Assembly: GCA_023461275.1 (NCBI GenBank)
Contig: JAEYMI010000028.1
Coordinates: forward strand, 62,001 to 126,000
Origin: Actinomycetes bacterium
GTDB lineage: Bacteria > Actinomycetota > Actinomycetes > Mycobacteriales > Mycobacteriaceae
Length of the DNA: 64,000 nucleotides
Direction of reading: 5' to 3'
The notes below the pieces were generated by a model. It was not told where the DNA came from. It worked only from the letters and a program-made list of their open reading frames with translations, and ran no database searches. Shown here in pieces: positions 36,483-45,804 of this stretch. The number at the start of each line of letters is the position of its first letter. Within the stretch, counting starts at the first letter, position 1. The translations under genes were made by a program, and so were the position numbers.

Positions 36483-37142
36483 TCAGGAGAGGTTCATCGC
36501 CTGGTGCAATGCGGGTTCGGCTTCTGCGGGCGCGATGAAGATCAGCTCGTCGCCGCCCTCGAGGGGATCGTCACGCTGCGGGACGATCACCCGGCCACCG
36601 CGCAGGATCGTCACCAGCGCGGCGTCGCGCGGGAGGTCCAGTTTGCGCACCGGCTTACCGGCCAGCGGCGTGTTGGGCGGCAGCGTCAGCTCGACGAGGT
36701 TCGCCTGTCCTTGACGGAATGTCATCAGCCGCACCAGATCTCCGACCGACACGGCCTCCTCGACCAATGAGGCCAGGATGCGGGGAGTGGACACCGCGAC
36801 GTCGACACCCCAGTCCTCGCCGAACAGCCATTCATTGCGCGGGTCGTTGACGCGTGCCACCACCCGATTCACCGCGAACTCGGTCTTGGCCAGCAGACTG
36901 ATCACCAGGTTGGCCTTGTCGTCGCCGGTCGCCGCGACCATCACGTCGAAGGTGTGTAGTTGTGCCTGCTCGAGGTTGGCGAGCTCGCACGCGTCGGCGA
37001 GGATCCAGGTGGCCTCCGGAATGGCGTCGGCGTCGATATGGGTCACGGTGCGTTCGAAGAGCGTCACCTCGTGGGAGTTGGTGATCAGTTCTCGCGCGAT
37101 GGAACGTCCTACCGCGCCTGCGCCTGCAATGGCGACCTTCAT
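36483..37142 (-). CDS. trkB: TrkA-family potassium uptake regulatory protein (second copy)
   Basis: A 219-residue RCK protein. An NAD(H)-binding Rossmann motif opens it (VAIAGAGAVGRSIAREL), RCK-N runs to ~130 and a TrkA-C domain covers ~140-215 (NLVELTLPPNTPLAGKPV). Gates a Trk/Ktr potassium channel in response to nucleotides. Downstream partner of the gene at 37218 with 75 bp between; mycobacterial ceoC. The gene name follows that synteny. Confidence 0.85.
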   Translation of the reverse strand: MKVAIAGAGAVGRSIARELITNSHEVTLFERTVTHIDADAIPEATWILADACELANLEQAQLHTFDVMVAATGDDKANLVISLLAKTEFAVNRVVARVNDPRNEWLFGEDWGVDVAVSTPRILASLVEEAVSVGDLVRLMTFRQGQANLVELTLPPNTPLAGKPVRKLDLPRDAALVTILRGGRVIVPQRDDPLEGGDELIFIAPAEAEPALHQAMNLS

Positions 37143-37217
37143 CTCTCAGATGTCCTGTCCTCGGTGGTGCGCTGCTGCGTCGGGGTCGGGTCGGGCTGGT
37201 GATCGGGAGCCAGCGGT

Positions 37218-37880
37218 TCAGTCGGCCTCGAACGGCGAGGCCGCCCGCGTCCGGGCGTTGGTCAGGTTGTCGATCAGTACCGCTCCGAATACCAGATCAT
37301 CCTGCTGCAGAACCGTTTTCACGTCGGGCAGGATCGGCTTACCCATCCGGTTGAGAAAGGCCACTCTGGCGCCGGTCTGTTCCTGGAACTTGCCGACGGT
37401 CACGCCGATCCACGATTCGTCGATCTGCAGCTGCGCGATCGCCAGCGAACCCGACGGGTCGCGCCATTCGGTGGTCGTGGAGGTCTCGCCGAGTGCGGAC
37501 ACGAATCGCTCGGTCGTCCACGGAACCGTGGCCACCGTCGGGATACCCAGTCGCTCATAGACTTCCGCGCGCCTGGCGTCGTAAATGCGGGCGACCACCC
37601 GCTGGATTCCGAAGCTTTCCCGCGCGACCCGGGCGGCGATGATGTTCGAGTTGTCGCCGGATGAGACGGCGGCGAACGCGTCCGCGGTGGTGATACCGGC
37701 CTCGGCGAGTACGTCTTTGTCGAATCCCATCCCGACAATGGTCCGGCCGGCGAAGTCCGACCGCAGTCGGGTGAACGCGGTCGCGTCACGATCGATGATC
37801 GCTACGTCGTGGCCACGGCGTTCCATCGCCACGGCGAGTGAGGATCCCACCCGGCCGCACCCCATGATGACAACCTGCAC
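37218..37880 (-). CDS. trkA: TrkA-family potassium uptake regulatory protein
   Basis: A 220-residue RCK protein from the GTG at 37880 with AAGGA 6 nt upstream. Rossmann motif VVIMGCGRVGSSLAVAME, RCK-N to ~135, TrkA-C to the end (WIGVTVGKFQEQTGARVAFL). Pairs with the second copy downstream; corresponds to mycobacterial ceoB. No Trk membrane channel gene lies in the window, though the divergent APC permease could be the transport partner, a link proposed for its homologues (inference). Confidence 0.85.
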   Translation of the reverse strand: MQVVIMGCGRVGSSLAVAMERRGHDVAIIDRDATAFTRLRSDFAGRTIVGMGFDKDVLAEAGITTADAFAAVSSGDNSNIIAARVARESFGIQRVVARIYDARRAEVYERLGIPTVATVPWTTERFVSALGETSTTTEWRDPSGSLAIAQLQIDESWIGVTVGKFQEQTGARVAFLNRMGKPILPDVKTVLQQDDLVFGAVLIDNLTNARTRAASPFEAD

Positions 37881-38015
37881 GTCGTTCCTTCCCGGCATCG
37901 TCGTCGTCGGCCCGAGCACGCTGCTCTGAGCCGCCGCGGATGAACCTACTCGCATACCCGATGGAATGGGTGGGGCACGGTGGCCTTCGGTTATCACACG
38001 CTCTAGGGTTGCCTG

Positions 38016-40034
38016 GTGTCCACCGTGTCAAAGGTGTCCGTTGCGACCAAACGGCTGATCCTGGGTCGTCCGTTTCGCAGCGACAAGTTGGGCCATACGC
38101 TGCTGCCCAAGCGCATCGCCCTACCGGTGTTCGCCTCGGACGCGATGTCGTCGGTCGCCTACGCGCCGCAGGAGATCTTTCTGGTCCTCTCGGTCGCCGG
38201 GCTGGCCGGGCTCACCTACACCCCGTGGATCGGGTTGGCGGTCGCCGTCGTCATGGTGGTGGTCGTCGCGAGCTATCGGCAGAACGTGCACGCCTATCCA
38301 TCCGGCGGCGGTGATTACGAGGTGGCCACGGTCAATCTCGGTCCGAATGCCGGCCTGACGGTCGGTAGCGCACTGCTGGTGGATTACGTACTGACGGTGG
38401 CGGTCTCGATATCCTCGGCCGCGGAGAACATCGGGTCGGCGATCCCGTTCGTCGAAGAACACAAGGTGCTGTTCTGCGTGGCCGCGATCGCCTTGCTGGC
38501 GTCGGTCAATCTGCGCGGCATCAAGGAATCCGGCGCGGTGCTGGCATTTCCGACGTACGCGTTCATCTTCGGCGTGATGGCGATGTTGATCTGGGGTGCC
38601 ATCGAGATCTTCATCCTCGGCGAGGATGTGCAGGCCGAGACCGCGGGATTCGAGATCCGGGCCGAGAACTCCCACCTGGTGGGCATCGCTTTCGTCTTCC
38701 TGATCGCCCGCGCGTTCTCCTCGGGATGTGCGGCGCTGACCGGTGTGGAGGCCATCAGCAACGGCGTGCCCGCCTTCCAGAAACCGAAGTCGCGCAACGC
38801 CGCGACCACCTTGCTGCTGTTGGGGATCTTCTCGATCACGCTGCTGCTGGGCATCGTGATGATGGCCCAGCAGATCGGGGCCAAGTATGTGATGGACCCG
38901 GCGGCCGACCTGATCGGGGCGCCGCCCGGGTACCAGCAGAAGTCGATGATCGCGCAATTGGCACATGCGATTTTCGACGGTTTCACGCCTGGCTTCTACT
39001 TCATCGCGACGGTCACCGCGCTGATCTTGATGCTCGCCGCGAATACGGCGTTCAACGGTTTCCCGGTGTTGGCGTCGGTCCTGGCCCAGGATCGCTATCT
39101 GCCCAGGCAGTTGCACACCCGCGGCGACCGACTCGCGTTCAGCAACGGCATCCTGTTCCTCGCATTCGCCGCGGTGATCTTTGTGATCGCCTTCGGCGCC
39201 CAGGTGACCGCCCTGATCCAGCTCTACATCGTCGGGGTGTTCGTTTCGTTCACGCTGAGCCAGACGGGCATGGTGCGGCACTGGACCCGGCTGCTGCGCA
39301 CCGAGAGTGATCCGCGGGCCCGACGCCGGATGATGCAGTCGCGAGTGATCAACTCGATCGGTCTGGTGATGACCGCGACGGTCCTGATCGTGGTGCTGAT
39401 CACCAAGTTCACCGCCGGCGCGTGGATCGCCATCATCGCGATGGTGGCGATCTTCGCTCTGATGAAGCTGATCCACCACCACTACGCCACCGTCGCGCGC
39501 GAACTCGAGCGCGATGAGGACGACGACGACGCGGTGCTGCCCAGCCGCACCCACTCCATCGTGCTGGTGTCCACGCTGCACCTGGCCACCAAACGTGCCG
39601 TGCTCTACGCCAGGGCGACGCGCCCGGACACCCTCGAGGCCATCACCGTCAATGTCGACGACCGCGACACCCGTAAGTTGGTGTCGCAGTGGGAGGCCAG
39701 CGATATCGACGTTCCGCTCAAGGTCATCGCGTCGCCCTACCGTGAGATCACCCGGCCGGTCATCGACTACGTGCGTCGGGTGCGCCGGGAGTCGCCGCGT
39801 GACGTCATCACGATCTTCATCCCGGAGTACGTGGTGGGGCACTGGTGGGAGCAGATCCTGCACAACCAGTCCGCGTTGCGCCTCAAGACGCGGCTGCTGT
39901 TCGAACCAGGTGTGATGGTGACTTCGGTTCCGTGGCAGCTCAATTCGTCGGATCGACTCAAGAACCGCGACCTGGCCTACGCCGCTCCCGGGGACACGCG
40001 GCGGGCACTCGGCACCGAGCTCGACAAACGGTGA
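38016..40034 (+). CDS. APC-superfamily permease
   Basis: A 672-residue protein. It begins LLPKRIALPVFASDAMSSVAYAPQEIF, a clear APC/KUP-like opening, then about 12 hydrophobic helices to ~residue 490 and a soluble C-terminal domain of ~180 residues (HSIVLVSTLHLATKRAVLYARATRPDT, a universal-stress-like fold). Homologous to Rv2690c. Substrate unknown; potassium or amino acids are possible given the divergent trkA/trkB genes. The downstream methyltransferase starts within its stop (GTGA). Confidence 0.85.
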   Translation: MSTVSKVSVATKRLILGRPFRSDKLGHTLLPKRIALPVFASDAMSSVAYAPQEIFLVLSVAGLAGLTYTPWIGLAVAVVMVVVVASYRQNVHAYPSGGGDYEVATVNLGPNAGLTVGSALLVDYVLTVAVSISSAAENIGSAIPFVEEHKVLFCVAAIALLASVNLRGIKESGAVLAFPTYAFIFGVMAMLIWGAIEIFILGEDVQAETAGFEIRAENSHLVGIAFVFLIARAFSSGCAALTGVEAISNGVPAFQKPKSRNAATTLLLLGIFSITLLLGIVMMAQQIGAKYVMDPAADLIGAPPGYQQKSMIAQLAHAIFDGFTPGFYFIATVTALILMLAANTAFNGFPVLASVLAQDRYLPRQLHTRGDRLAFSNGILFLAFAAVIFVIAFGAQVTALIQLYIVGVFVSFTLSQTGMVRHWTRLLRTESDPRARRRMMQSRVINSIGLVMTATVLIVVLITKFTAGAWIAIIAMVAIFALMKLIHHHYATVARELERDEDDDDAVLPSRTHSIVLVSTLHLATKRAVLYARATRPDTLEAITVNVDDRDTRKLVSQWEASDIDVPLKVIASPYREITRPVIDYVRRVRRESPRDVITIFIPEYVVGHWWEQILHNQSALRLKTRLLFEPGVMVTSVPWQLNSSDRLKNRDLAYAAPGDTRRALGTELDKR

Positions 40035-41389
40035 GCACGCGGCAACCGATGAACGACGACGGTCGTGACGACGTCATCGAGGTGACGGCGGTTCGTCCCG
40101 CCAATGGTGGTGAGGTCGTCGCCCACCACGAGGGACGGGTGGTGTTCGTCCGCGGCGCGATCCCCGGTGAACGCGTCCGAGCCCGGATCACCGACGACCG
40201 GCATGTGGGGTACTTGCGGGCCGAGATGGTCGAAGTTCTTGACGCGTCACCATTCCGGACGCCGGTGGCGTGTGCGGCCGCGGCCCACGGCGGCGGCTGT
40301 TGCGACCTGTCATTCGTCGACGTCGCACACATGCGAGACCTCAAAGCCCAGGTGCTGACCGACGTGCTGACCCGGATCGGGGGACTGACCACCGAGGGCA
40401 TCGACGCGGTGAGTTCGGCGGACCTGGTGACCGCTCTGGACGACGACCCGACCGGCTGGCGGATCCGCACCCGGCTCGGTGTTGATGCCGACGGCCGCGC
40501 CGGGGTCCGGGCATTTCACGGTTCGGAGGTCATCGCCGGATATCAGTGCATTCAGCCGGCGCCGTCGATGCTCGCCGGGCTCGACGATCTCGCCGCCACA
40601 CCGGGATCCGATCTCGCCGTGGTCACCGACATGACCGGCGCGCGCCACGTCGTCGAAGTGGCGCCGGCTGCCCGGCGGTCCGGAACCAATCAGCGTGGAA
40701 CCAATCAGCGTGGAACCAACCGGGGCGGGCGCGATCGGCGTCGGGCCGCGCAGAAGGACCGTCGAGCACGTGAGCAGCACCGCGCCACCCGGGTCCTCGA
40801 GGGTGATCAGTACGCCGCGCATGCGGTGGGCGAGCGAATCTGGCGCATCCCGGTCACCGGGTTCTGGCAGGCGCACCGCGCCGCGCCGTCGACCTATTCC
40901 GCGGCGATCAGCGCAATGCTCGCCGACGTCGAGGTGCCGACGAATCCGGTTGCCTGGGACCTCTACGGCGGTGCGGGGGTGTTCGCCGCCGCATTGCTGG
41001 ACAGTTCGACATCTGCGGCCGCGGTACACGTCGTCGACTCCGATGCCGGTGCCCTGCAGGCCGCGGCCGACACATTCGCCGACGACGGCCGGATTGTGCT
41101 GCACCACGGTGAGGTGGCCGCGTCCCTGGCCGACCTGCCGACGTCGGATGTGGTGGTCGCCGACCCGCCACGCACCGGGGCGGGTGAGCGTGTGGTGTCG
41201 GCCATCGTCGACGCCCATCCGGCCGCGGTCGTCCTCGTGGGATGCGACGCAGGACGATTCGCGCGTGATCTTGCCCTCTTCGCCCGCGGTGACTATCGAG
41301 TGGTCGCATTGCAGGGTTTCGACGCATTTCCGCAGACCCATCACGTCGAGGCCATCGCCTGCCTGGTACCCGGGCGGGCGCCGAGCTGA
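40031..41389 (+). CDS. TRAM-domain class I RNA methyltransferase (TrmA/RumA family)
   Basis: A 452-residue protein from GTG 40031 (4-bp overlap with the permease); ATG 40049 is possible. A TRAM domain occupies residues ~10-65 (VVFVRGAIPGERVRARITDD). Then come ACAAAAHGGGCCDLSF with cysteines that could hold an Fe-S cluster, the SAM site WDLYGGAGVFAAALLD near 318 and VVADPPRTGAG near 377. The catalytic cysteine is in VLVGCDAGRFARDL near 410. Expected to make 5-methyluridine in rRNA or tRNA. A basic Asn/Gln/Arg insertion sits near residues 217-238. Confidence 0.85.
   Translation: MSTRQPMNDDGRDDVIEVTAVRPANGGEVVAHHEGRVVFVRGAIPGERVRARITDDRHVGYLRAEMVEVLDASPFRTPVACAAAAHGGGCCDLSFVDVAHMRDLKAQVLTDVLTRIGGLTTEGIDAVSSADLVTALDDDPTGWRIRTRLGVDADGRAGVRAFHGSEVIAGYQCIQPAPSMLAGLDDLAATPGSDLAVVTDMTGARHVVEVAPAARRSGTNQRGTNQRGTNRGGRDRRRAAQKDRRAREQHRATRVLEGDQYAAHAVGERIWRIPVTGFWQAHRAAPSTYSAAISAMLADVEVPTNPVAWDLYGGAGVFAAALLDSSTSAAAVHVVDSDAGALQAAADTFADDGRIVLHHGEVAASLADLPTSDVVVADPPRTGAGERVVSAIVDAHPAAVVLVGCDAGRFARDLALFARGDYRVVALQGFDAFPQTHHVEAIACLVPGRAPS
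40682..40720 (+). repeat. 15-bp in-frame tandem repeat in the methyltransferase gene
   Basis: GGAACCAATCAGCGT at 40682-40696 and again at 40697-40711, with a partial third copy from 40712. Encodes the protein repeat GTNQR twice and then GTNRG inside a basic loop. Confidence 0.85.
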
Positions 41390-41566
41390 ACTGTCGCGTC
41401 CGGCTCGTGGTCGCCGCAGGCGATCGGGGTACGGCGATGTCCGTAGACTGTTCTGACACACGACTCGTCGCGTCGGGGCCGCGAAAGCACCGTCCTCGCA
41501 CGACGAGGTCGACGGCGATGTCGGCAGCCCCGACGATCGCGACCAATCACGGTGATGGAGGACTTG

Positions 41567-43501
41567 ATGGGTGTGCTCGAGACGATCGGATCGCCCGCCG
41601 ACCTGCGGGCGTTGTCACCTGAAGAGGTGCCGGGACTCGCCCGCGAAATCCGTGCATTCCTGATCGAGAAGGTCTCGGCGACCGGCGGCCACCTAGGCCC
41701 GAATCTCGGTGTGGTGGAACTGACCCTCGCCCTGCATCGCGTCTTCGATTCCCCGACCGATCCGATCATCTTCGACACCGGCCACCAGTGCTACGTCCAC
41801 AAGATCGTCACCGGACGCATGGACGGCTTCGATCAGCTACGCCAGGCCGGTGGCCTGACCGGCTACCAGGAACGTTCGGAAAGCGAACACGACTGGGTCG
41901 AATCGTCGCACGCATCAGCCGCACTGTCCTACGCCGACGGACTGGCGAAGTCATTCGAACTGACCGGGCAGGGCGAACGCACCGTGGTCGCCGTGGTCGG
42001 TGACGGCGCCTTGACCGGCGGCATGTGCTGGGAGGCGATGAACAACATCGCCGACGGCAACCGGCCGATGGTGATCGTGGTCAACGACAACGGCCGTTCC
42101 TACGCACCGACGATCGGCGGGTTCGCCCGGCACCTGTCGGGTCTGCGCCTGCAGCCCGGATACGAGCGCATCCTCGACGAAGGGCGTCGCGTCGTCCAGC
42201 AGCTTCCGGTGGTCGGTCAACCCGCCTACGCGATGCTGCACGGGATGAAGAGCGGCCTCAAAGACCTTCTCGCGCCGCAGGCGATGTTCACCGACCTCGG
42301 TCTGAAGTACGTGGGCCCGGTCGACGGCCACGACGTCGCGGCACTGGAGGCCGCGTTCACCCAGGCCCGCGACTTCGGTGGTCCGGTCATCGTCCACACC
42401 GTCACGCGCAAGGGCATGGGTTACGCGCACGCGGAGAATCACGAAGCTGACCAGATGCACGCCACCGGCGTGATCGACCCGGTGACCGGGCGAGCCAAAT
42501 CGGTGTCCCCGCAGGACTGGACCTCGGTGTTCTCGGCCGCACTCGTCGAGGCCGGCTCGGTACGACCCGACGTCGTCGCGATCACCGCGGCGATGCCCGG
42601 GCCTACCGGCCTGACGCCGTTCGGGGAGAAGTTCCCGGATCGCATGTTCGACGTCGGCATCGCCGAGCAACACGCCATGACGTCGGCGGCCGGCCTGGCG
42701 CTGGGTGGATTGCACCCGGTGGTCGCCATCTACTCGACCTTCCTCAACCGCGCCTTCGACCAATTGCTGATGGATGTGGCGCTGCTGAAGCTGCCGGTGA
42801 CCCTCATCCTCGACCGATCCGGCATCACCGGACCGGACGGACCGAGCCATCACGGCATGTGGGATCTGTCGCTGATGGCGATGGTGCCCGGCTTGCGGGT
42901 GGCTGCGCCCCGAGACGTGGTGCGGCTACGTGAAGAGTTCGACGAGGCGCTCTCCGTCGACGACGGACCCACCGCCCTGCGGTTCTCCAAAGGTGCTGTG
43001 CCCGAGGATATTCGAGCCGTCGAGAGGCTCGACGACGGTGTCGACGTGCTGCACCGCGACGCCCCGGGCCTCGGGGAGGCCACCGGTGACGTGCTGATCG
43101 TCGCGGTGGGAGCGTTCTGCGGTCTCGCCGTGGAAGCCGCGCAACGACTGCGCTCCCAAGGCATCGAGGCCACGGTCGTCGATCCGCGCTGGGTGTTGCC
43201 GGTTCCGGCGTCGATCGTCGATCTGGCGCGGCGTCACCGACTGGTGGTCACGCTGGAGGACGCCGGCGTCAGCGGCGGCGTCGGATCCGCGGTGGGTGCG
43301 GCCCTGTCCGAGGCCGAAGTTCATGTGCCCGTTCAGTTCCGGGGCATCCCGCAGCGATTCATCGCGCACGCTTCGCGCGGGCAGATCCTCGACGAACTCG
43401 GGCTCACCGCGCAGGAGCTCGCGCGGTCGATCACGGCGACCGTGTCGGGAATGCAGGCGGCACCCGAGCTCGATCAGGTCCAGAGTCCGGTCGAGGACTG
43501 A
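41567..43501 (+). CDS. dxs: 1-deoxy-D-xylulose-5-phosphate synthase
   Basis: A 644-residue thiamine-diphosphate enzyme for the first step of the MEP isoprenoid pathway (pyruvate + glyceraldehyde-3-phosphate to DXP). It starts at ATG 41567 with GGAGG 5 nt upstream. Signatures: GHLGPNLGVVELTLALH near residue 42, the ThDP motif GDGALTGGMCWEAMNN near 145, the DRSGITGPDGPSHHG segment near 417 and a transketolase C domain. Feeds polyprenyl carriers for wall synthesis, menaquinone and carotenoids. Confidence 0.96.
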   Translation: MGVLETIGSPADLRALSPEEVPGLAREIRAFLIEKVSATGGHLGPNLGVVELTLALHRVFDSPTDPIIFDTGHQCYVHKIVTGRMDGFDQLRQAGGLTGYQERSESEHDWVESSHASAALSYADGLAKSFELTGQGERTVVAVVGDGALTGGMCWEAMNNIADGNRPMVIVVNDNGRSYAPTIGGFARHLSGLRLQPGYERILDEGRRVVQQLPVVGQPAYAMLHGMKSGLKDLLAPQAMFTDLGLKYVGPVDGHDVAALEAAFTQARDFGGPVIVHTVTRKGMGYAHAENHEADQMHATGVIDPVTGRAKSVSPQDWTSVFSAALVEAGSVRPDVVAITAAMPGPTGLTPFGEKFPDRMFDVGIAEQHAMTSAAGLALGGLHPVVAIYSTFLNRAFDQLLMDVALLKLPVTLILDRSGITGPDGPSHHGMWDLSLMAMVPGLRVAAPRDVVRLREEFDEALSVDDGPTALRFSKGAVPEDIRAVERLDDGVDVLHRDAPGLGEATGDVLIVAVGAFCGLAVEAAQRLRSQGIEATVVDPRWVLPVPASIVDLARRHRLVVTLEDAGVSGGVGSAVGAALSEAEVHVPVQFRGIPQRFIAHASRGQILDELGLTAQELARSITATVSGMQAAPELDQVQSPVED

Positions 43502-43514
43502 CCGCAATCCTCGA

Positions 43515-44468
43515 TTACGTTGAGCGGCCCCCATGGGAGGCGGAGTAATCGGGGGAGACGGTGCAATACTGTCTGGCCATCCAGGCCACGATGTCGCGGC
43601 ATGCCAGTGCCGCCATCGACGTCGGGTGGCCGGTGAACCCGTGTGGTGATTCCGGGTAGACGCGCACGACGACGTCGTTGCCGGCGACACACAGACGCGC
43701 GGCCATGGTCAGGTTGTCTTCCAGCAGAATGTCTTCGGACCCGATGGTGAGCATCGTCGGCGGCAGGCCGCTCAGATCGGCGAAGACCGGGGAGATGTCG
43801 GGATCTGTTCGATCGTCGACATGGCCGAGATATGCCTCGATGAAGAACTCGTCGGCAATGCGACGTCCGGCGGGTGTGGTGCCACTGAGGTCGTAGGTGC
43901 CGTACCGGAGTGTGGTCGCCACGACATGGTCTGCTCGGTCGCTGTCGCGCAGTCGCAGCAGAGTGGTCATCGCGAGCGTGGCGCCGGCCGAGGTTCCACC
44001 GAGCACCAGCCGATTGGTGCCGAACTCCTGACGTCCACGGTCGCGGACCCACACGGCCACCGCTTCGCAATCGTCCGGTGCTGCGGGCCAAGGATTCTCC
44101 GGTGCAAGCCGATAGTCCGGGCAGACCACCGCGACACTCAGGGCGTCGGCGATCCGACGGTTTTGTGCGTCGGCGGTTGCCGGTGAACCCAGGTAGAAGC
44201 CGCCGCCGTGACAATGTAGGTAGACCCCGACAGGCGTGGCATCGGTGGGCAGGATGACCCGGACGGGTACCGCGATGCCCAGCGCGTTGGCCGTCCGGCG
44301 CAGCGCCGCCGGGTCCGATGACTGCTCCATGACAAGTGTTCGCGCATAGAGCAATTCATCGTGGTCACGAGGTCCATGGCCGGTGGGTCGGCCTGCGTAG
44401 AACTCGCGGGATTCTCCGGCGAGACGCGCCGCGGCGGCGTCGACGAAGGGCATCAGCGAGGTCAACAT
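43515..44468 (-). CDS. HSL-family alpha/beta hydrolase (esterase)
   Basis: A 317-residue hormone-sensitive-lipase-type esterase. The oxyanion motif HCHGGGFYLGSP lies near residue 83, nucleophile elbow LGGTSAGATLAM near 154, acid in GSEDILLEDNL near 250 and His in HGFTGHP near 280. The motifs are complete, so it should hydrolyse short acyl esters. Convergent with dxs (13-bp gap) and 7 bp after the RNase D gene on its own strand. Confidence 0.85.
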   Translation of the reverse strand: MLTSLMPFVDAAAARLAGESREFYAGRPTGHGPRDHDELLYARTLVMEQSSDPAALRRTANALGIAVPVRVILPTDATPVGVYLHCHGGGFYLGSPATADAQNRRIADALSVAVVCPDYRLAPENPWPAAPDDCEAVAVWVRDRGRQEFGTNRLVLGGTSAGATLAMTTLLRLRDSDRADHVVATTLRYGTYDLSGTTPAGRRIADEFFIEAYLGHVDDRTDPDISPVFADLSGLPPTMLTIGSEDILLEDNLTMAARLCVAGNDVVVRVYPESPHGFTGHPTSMAALACRDIVAWMARQYCTVSPDYSASHGGRST

Positions 44469-44475
44469 GTCTCGG

Positions 44476-45804
44476 TCAGTCGTCCTGCGGTCCCGATGGA
44501 TTGACGTCGCTCGGTGAGTCGGCGTCTGTTAAATCGGCGTTGATGGCTTCGGCGATGGCCGCGGCGGTGAGTTCGCGCTGCCAGGGTCGGGCGCCCTCGG
44601 CCTCGAGGCGTGCGTCGACGGCGTCGGCGGTCGCGGGTTCGACTCCGTCCCAACATATCTGCCGCACGACATCGGGTGCCAGCAGGTTCTCGACGGGAAG
44701 GTTGTGATCGTCGGCGATCTGTTTGACGGCCGGACGCACCGCGGCAGCACGAGCCGCGGCCGCCGGATTCCGATTGTCCCACCTGTTGATCGGCGGCAGT
44801 CCTCCGGAACTCGTTGTCCTGGTGGGTAATTCGTCGTCGGCCAATTCCCTGGCACGCTGCAGCGCCGCCAACCATCTCGATGCCTGCTTGCGTTGCCGCG
44901 GTCCGCCGAAGACCGGGAGTTTGGCCAGGTCCGCCGCGGTGTGCGGGTCGGCGGTCGCCGCGGTGACGATTGCTGAGTCGGGGAGCAATCGTCCCGGTGC
45001 AACATCCCGGCGCTGCGCCAATTCCTCACGGGCAGTCCATAGTTCACGGACGGCCGCCAGCGCGCGGGGTTTACGCACGGTATGGATGTTCGACGTTTTG
45101 CGCCACCTGTCGGTGCGGACCGGTGACGGCGGACGCGACAGCACGTGTGCGAACTCCTGCCGTGCCCACTCGTCCTTGCCGGCGGCCACCAGTTCGGCTG
45201 CCACCGCATCGCGCAGTTCGATCAGCACCTCGACGTCGAGCGCGGCGTAGTTGAGCCAATCGTCGGGTAGCGGTCGTCGCGACCAATCCGCGGCGCCGTG
45301 GCCCTTCGCCAACCCCAGATCGAGGAAATGTGCCACCTCGGTGGCCAGATTCACCTTGGGCAGACCGAGTAACCGGCCGGCCAGTTCAGTGTCGAACAGT
45401 GTGGTGCAACGGAATCCGGCCTCACGCAGACACGGCAGATCTTGGTCGGCGGCGTGCAGAATCCATTCGGGCCCGTCCAGAGCATCGATCAGCGGGTCCA
45501 GCGCGTCGGGCTCGTTCGTCGGATCCACCAGCATGATGCCGGAGCCTGCGCGTTTGATCTGGATCAGATACGCGCGCTGCGAGTACCGGTACCCGGACGC
45601 ACGTTCGGTATCCACGGCGATCGGGCCGGTCCCTGCGACGATGCGATCCGCGGCGTCGGCGAACTCTGCCGCCGTCGAAATCACCGGCGGGACACCATCG
45701 GCCGGTGCCAGCAGGGGAGTTGGCACATGCTCGGCCGGTGCGTCGTCGACGTTATCCGCGGAATCGGCCGACCGGCCGGCGTTGCTGCCCGGCTGGTCGG
45801 TCAC
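44476..45804 (-). CDS. HRDC-domain ribonuclease D-like protein
   Basis: A 442-residue protein from the GTG at 45804. The DEDD exonuclease domain occupies ~45-215: Exo I is IAVDTERASGYRY near 62 and Exo III contains WLNYAALDVEVLIEL near 185. An HRDC domain (RALAAVRELWTAREELAQRRDV) covers ~240-320, and a second HRDC-like region follows. Expected 3'-5' exonuclease on structured RNA such as tRNA precursors. Its start overlaps the DUF3000 stop by 4 bp (GTGA). Corresponds to Rv2681. Confidence 0.88.
   Translation of the reverse strand: MTDQPGSNAGRSADSADNVDDAPAEHVPTPLLAPADGVPPVISTAAEFADAADRIVAGTGPIAVDTERASGYRYSQRAYLIQIKRAGSGIMLVDPTNEPDALDPLIDALDGPEWILHAADQDLPCLREAGFRCTTLFDTELAGRLLGLPKVNLATEVAHFLDLGLAKGHGAADWSRRPLPDDWLNYAALDVEVLIELRDAVAAELVAAGKDEWARQEFAHVLSRPPSPVRTDRWRKTSNIHTVRKPRALAAVRELWTAREELAQRRDVAPGRLLPDSAIVTAATADPHTAADLAKLPVFGGPRQRKQASRWLAALQRARELADDELPTRTTSSGGLPPINRWDNRNPAAAARAAAVRPAVKQIADDHNLPVENLLAPDVVRQICWDGVEPATADAVDARLEAEGARPWQRELTAAAIAEAINADLTDADSPSDVNPSGPQDD

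Noticed and set aside
38121..39863. 580-residue antisense frame inside the APC permease gene
   Set aside because: His/Asp/Arg-rich shadow typical of high-GC genes; the permease on the other strand has clear membrane helices.
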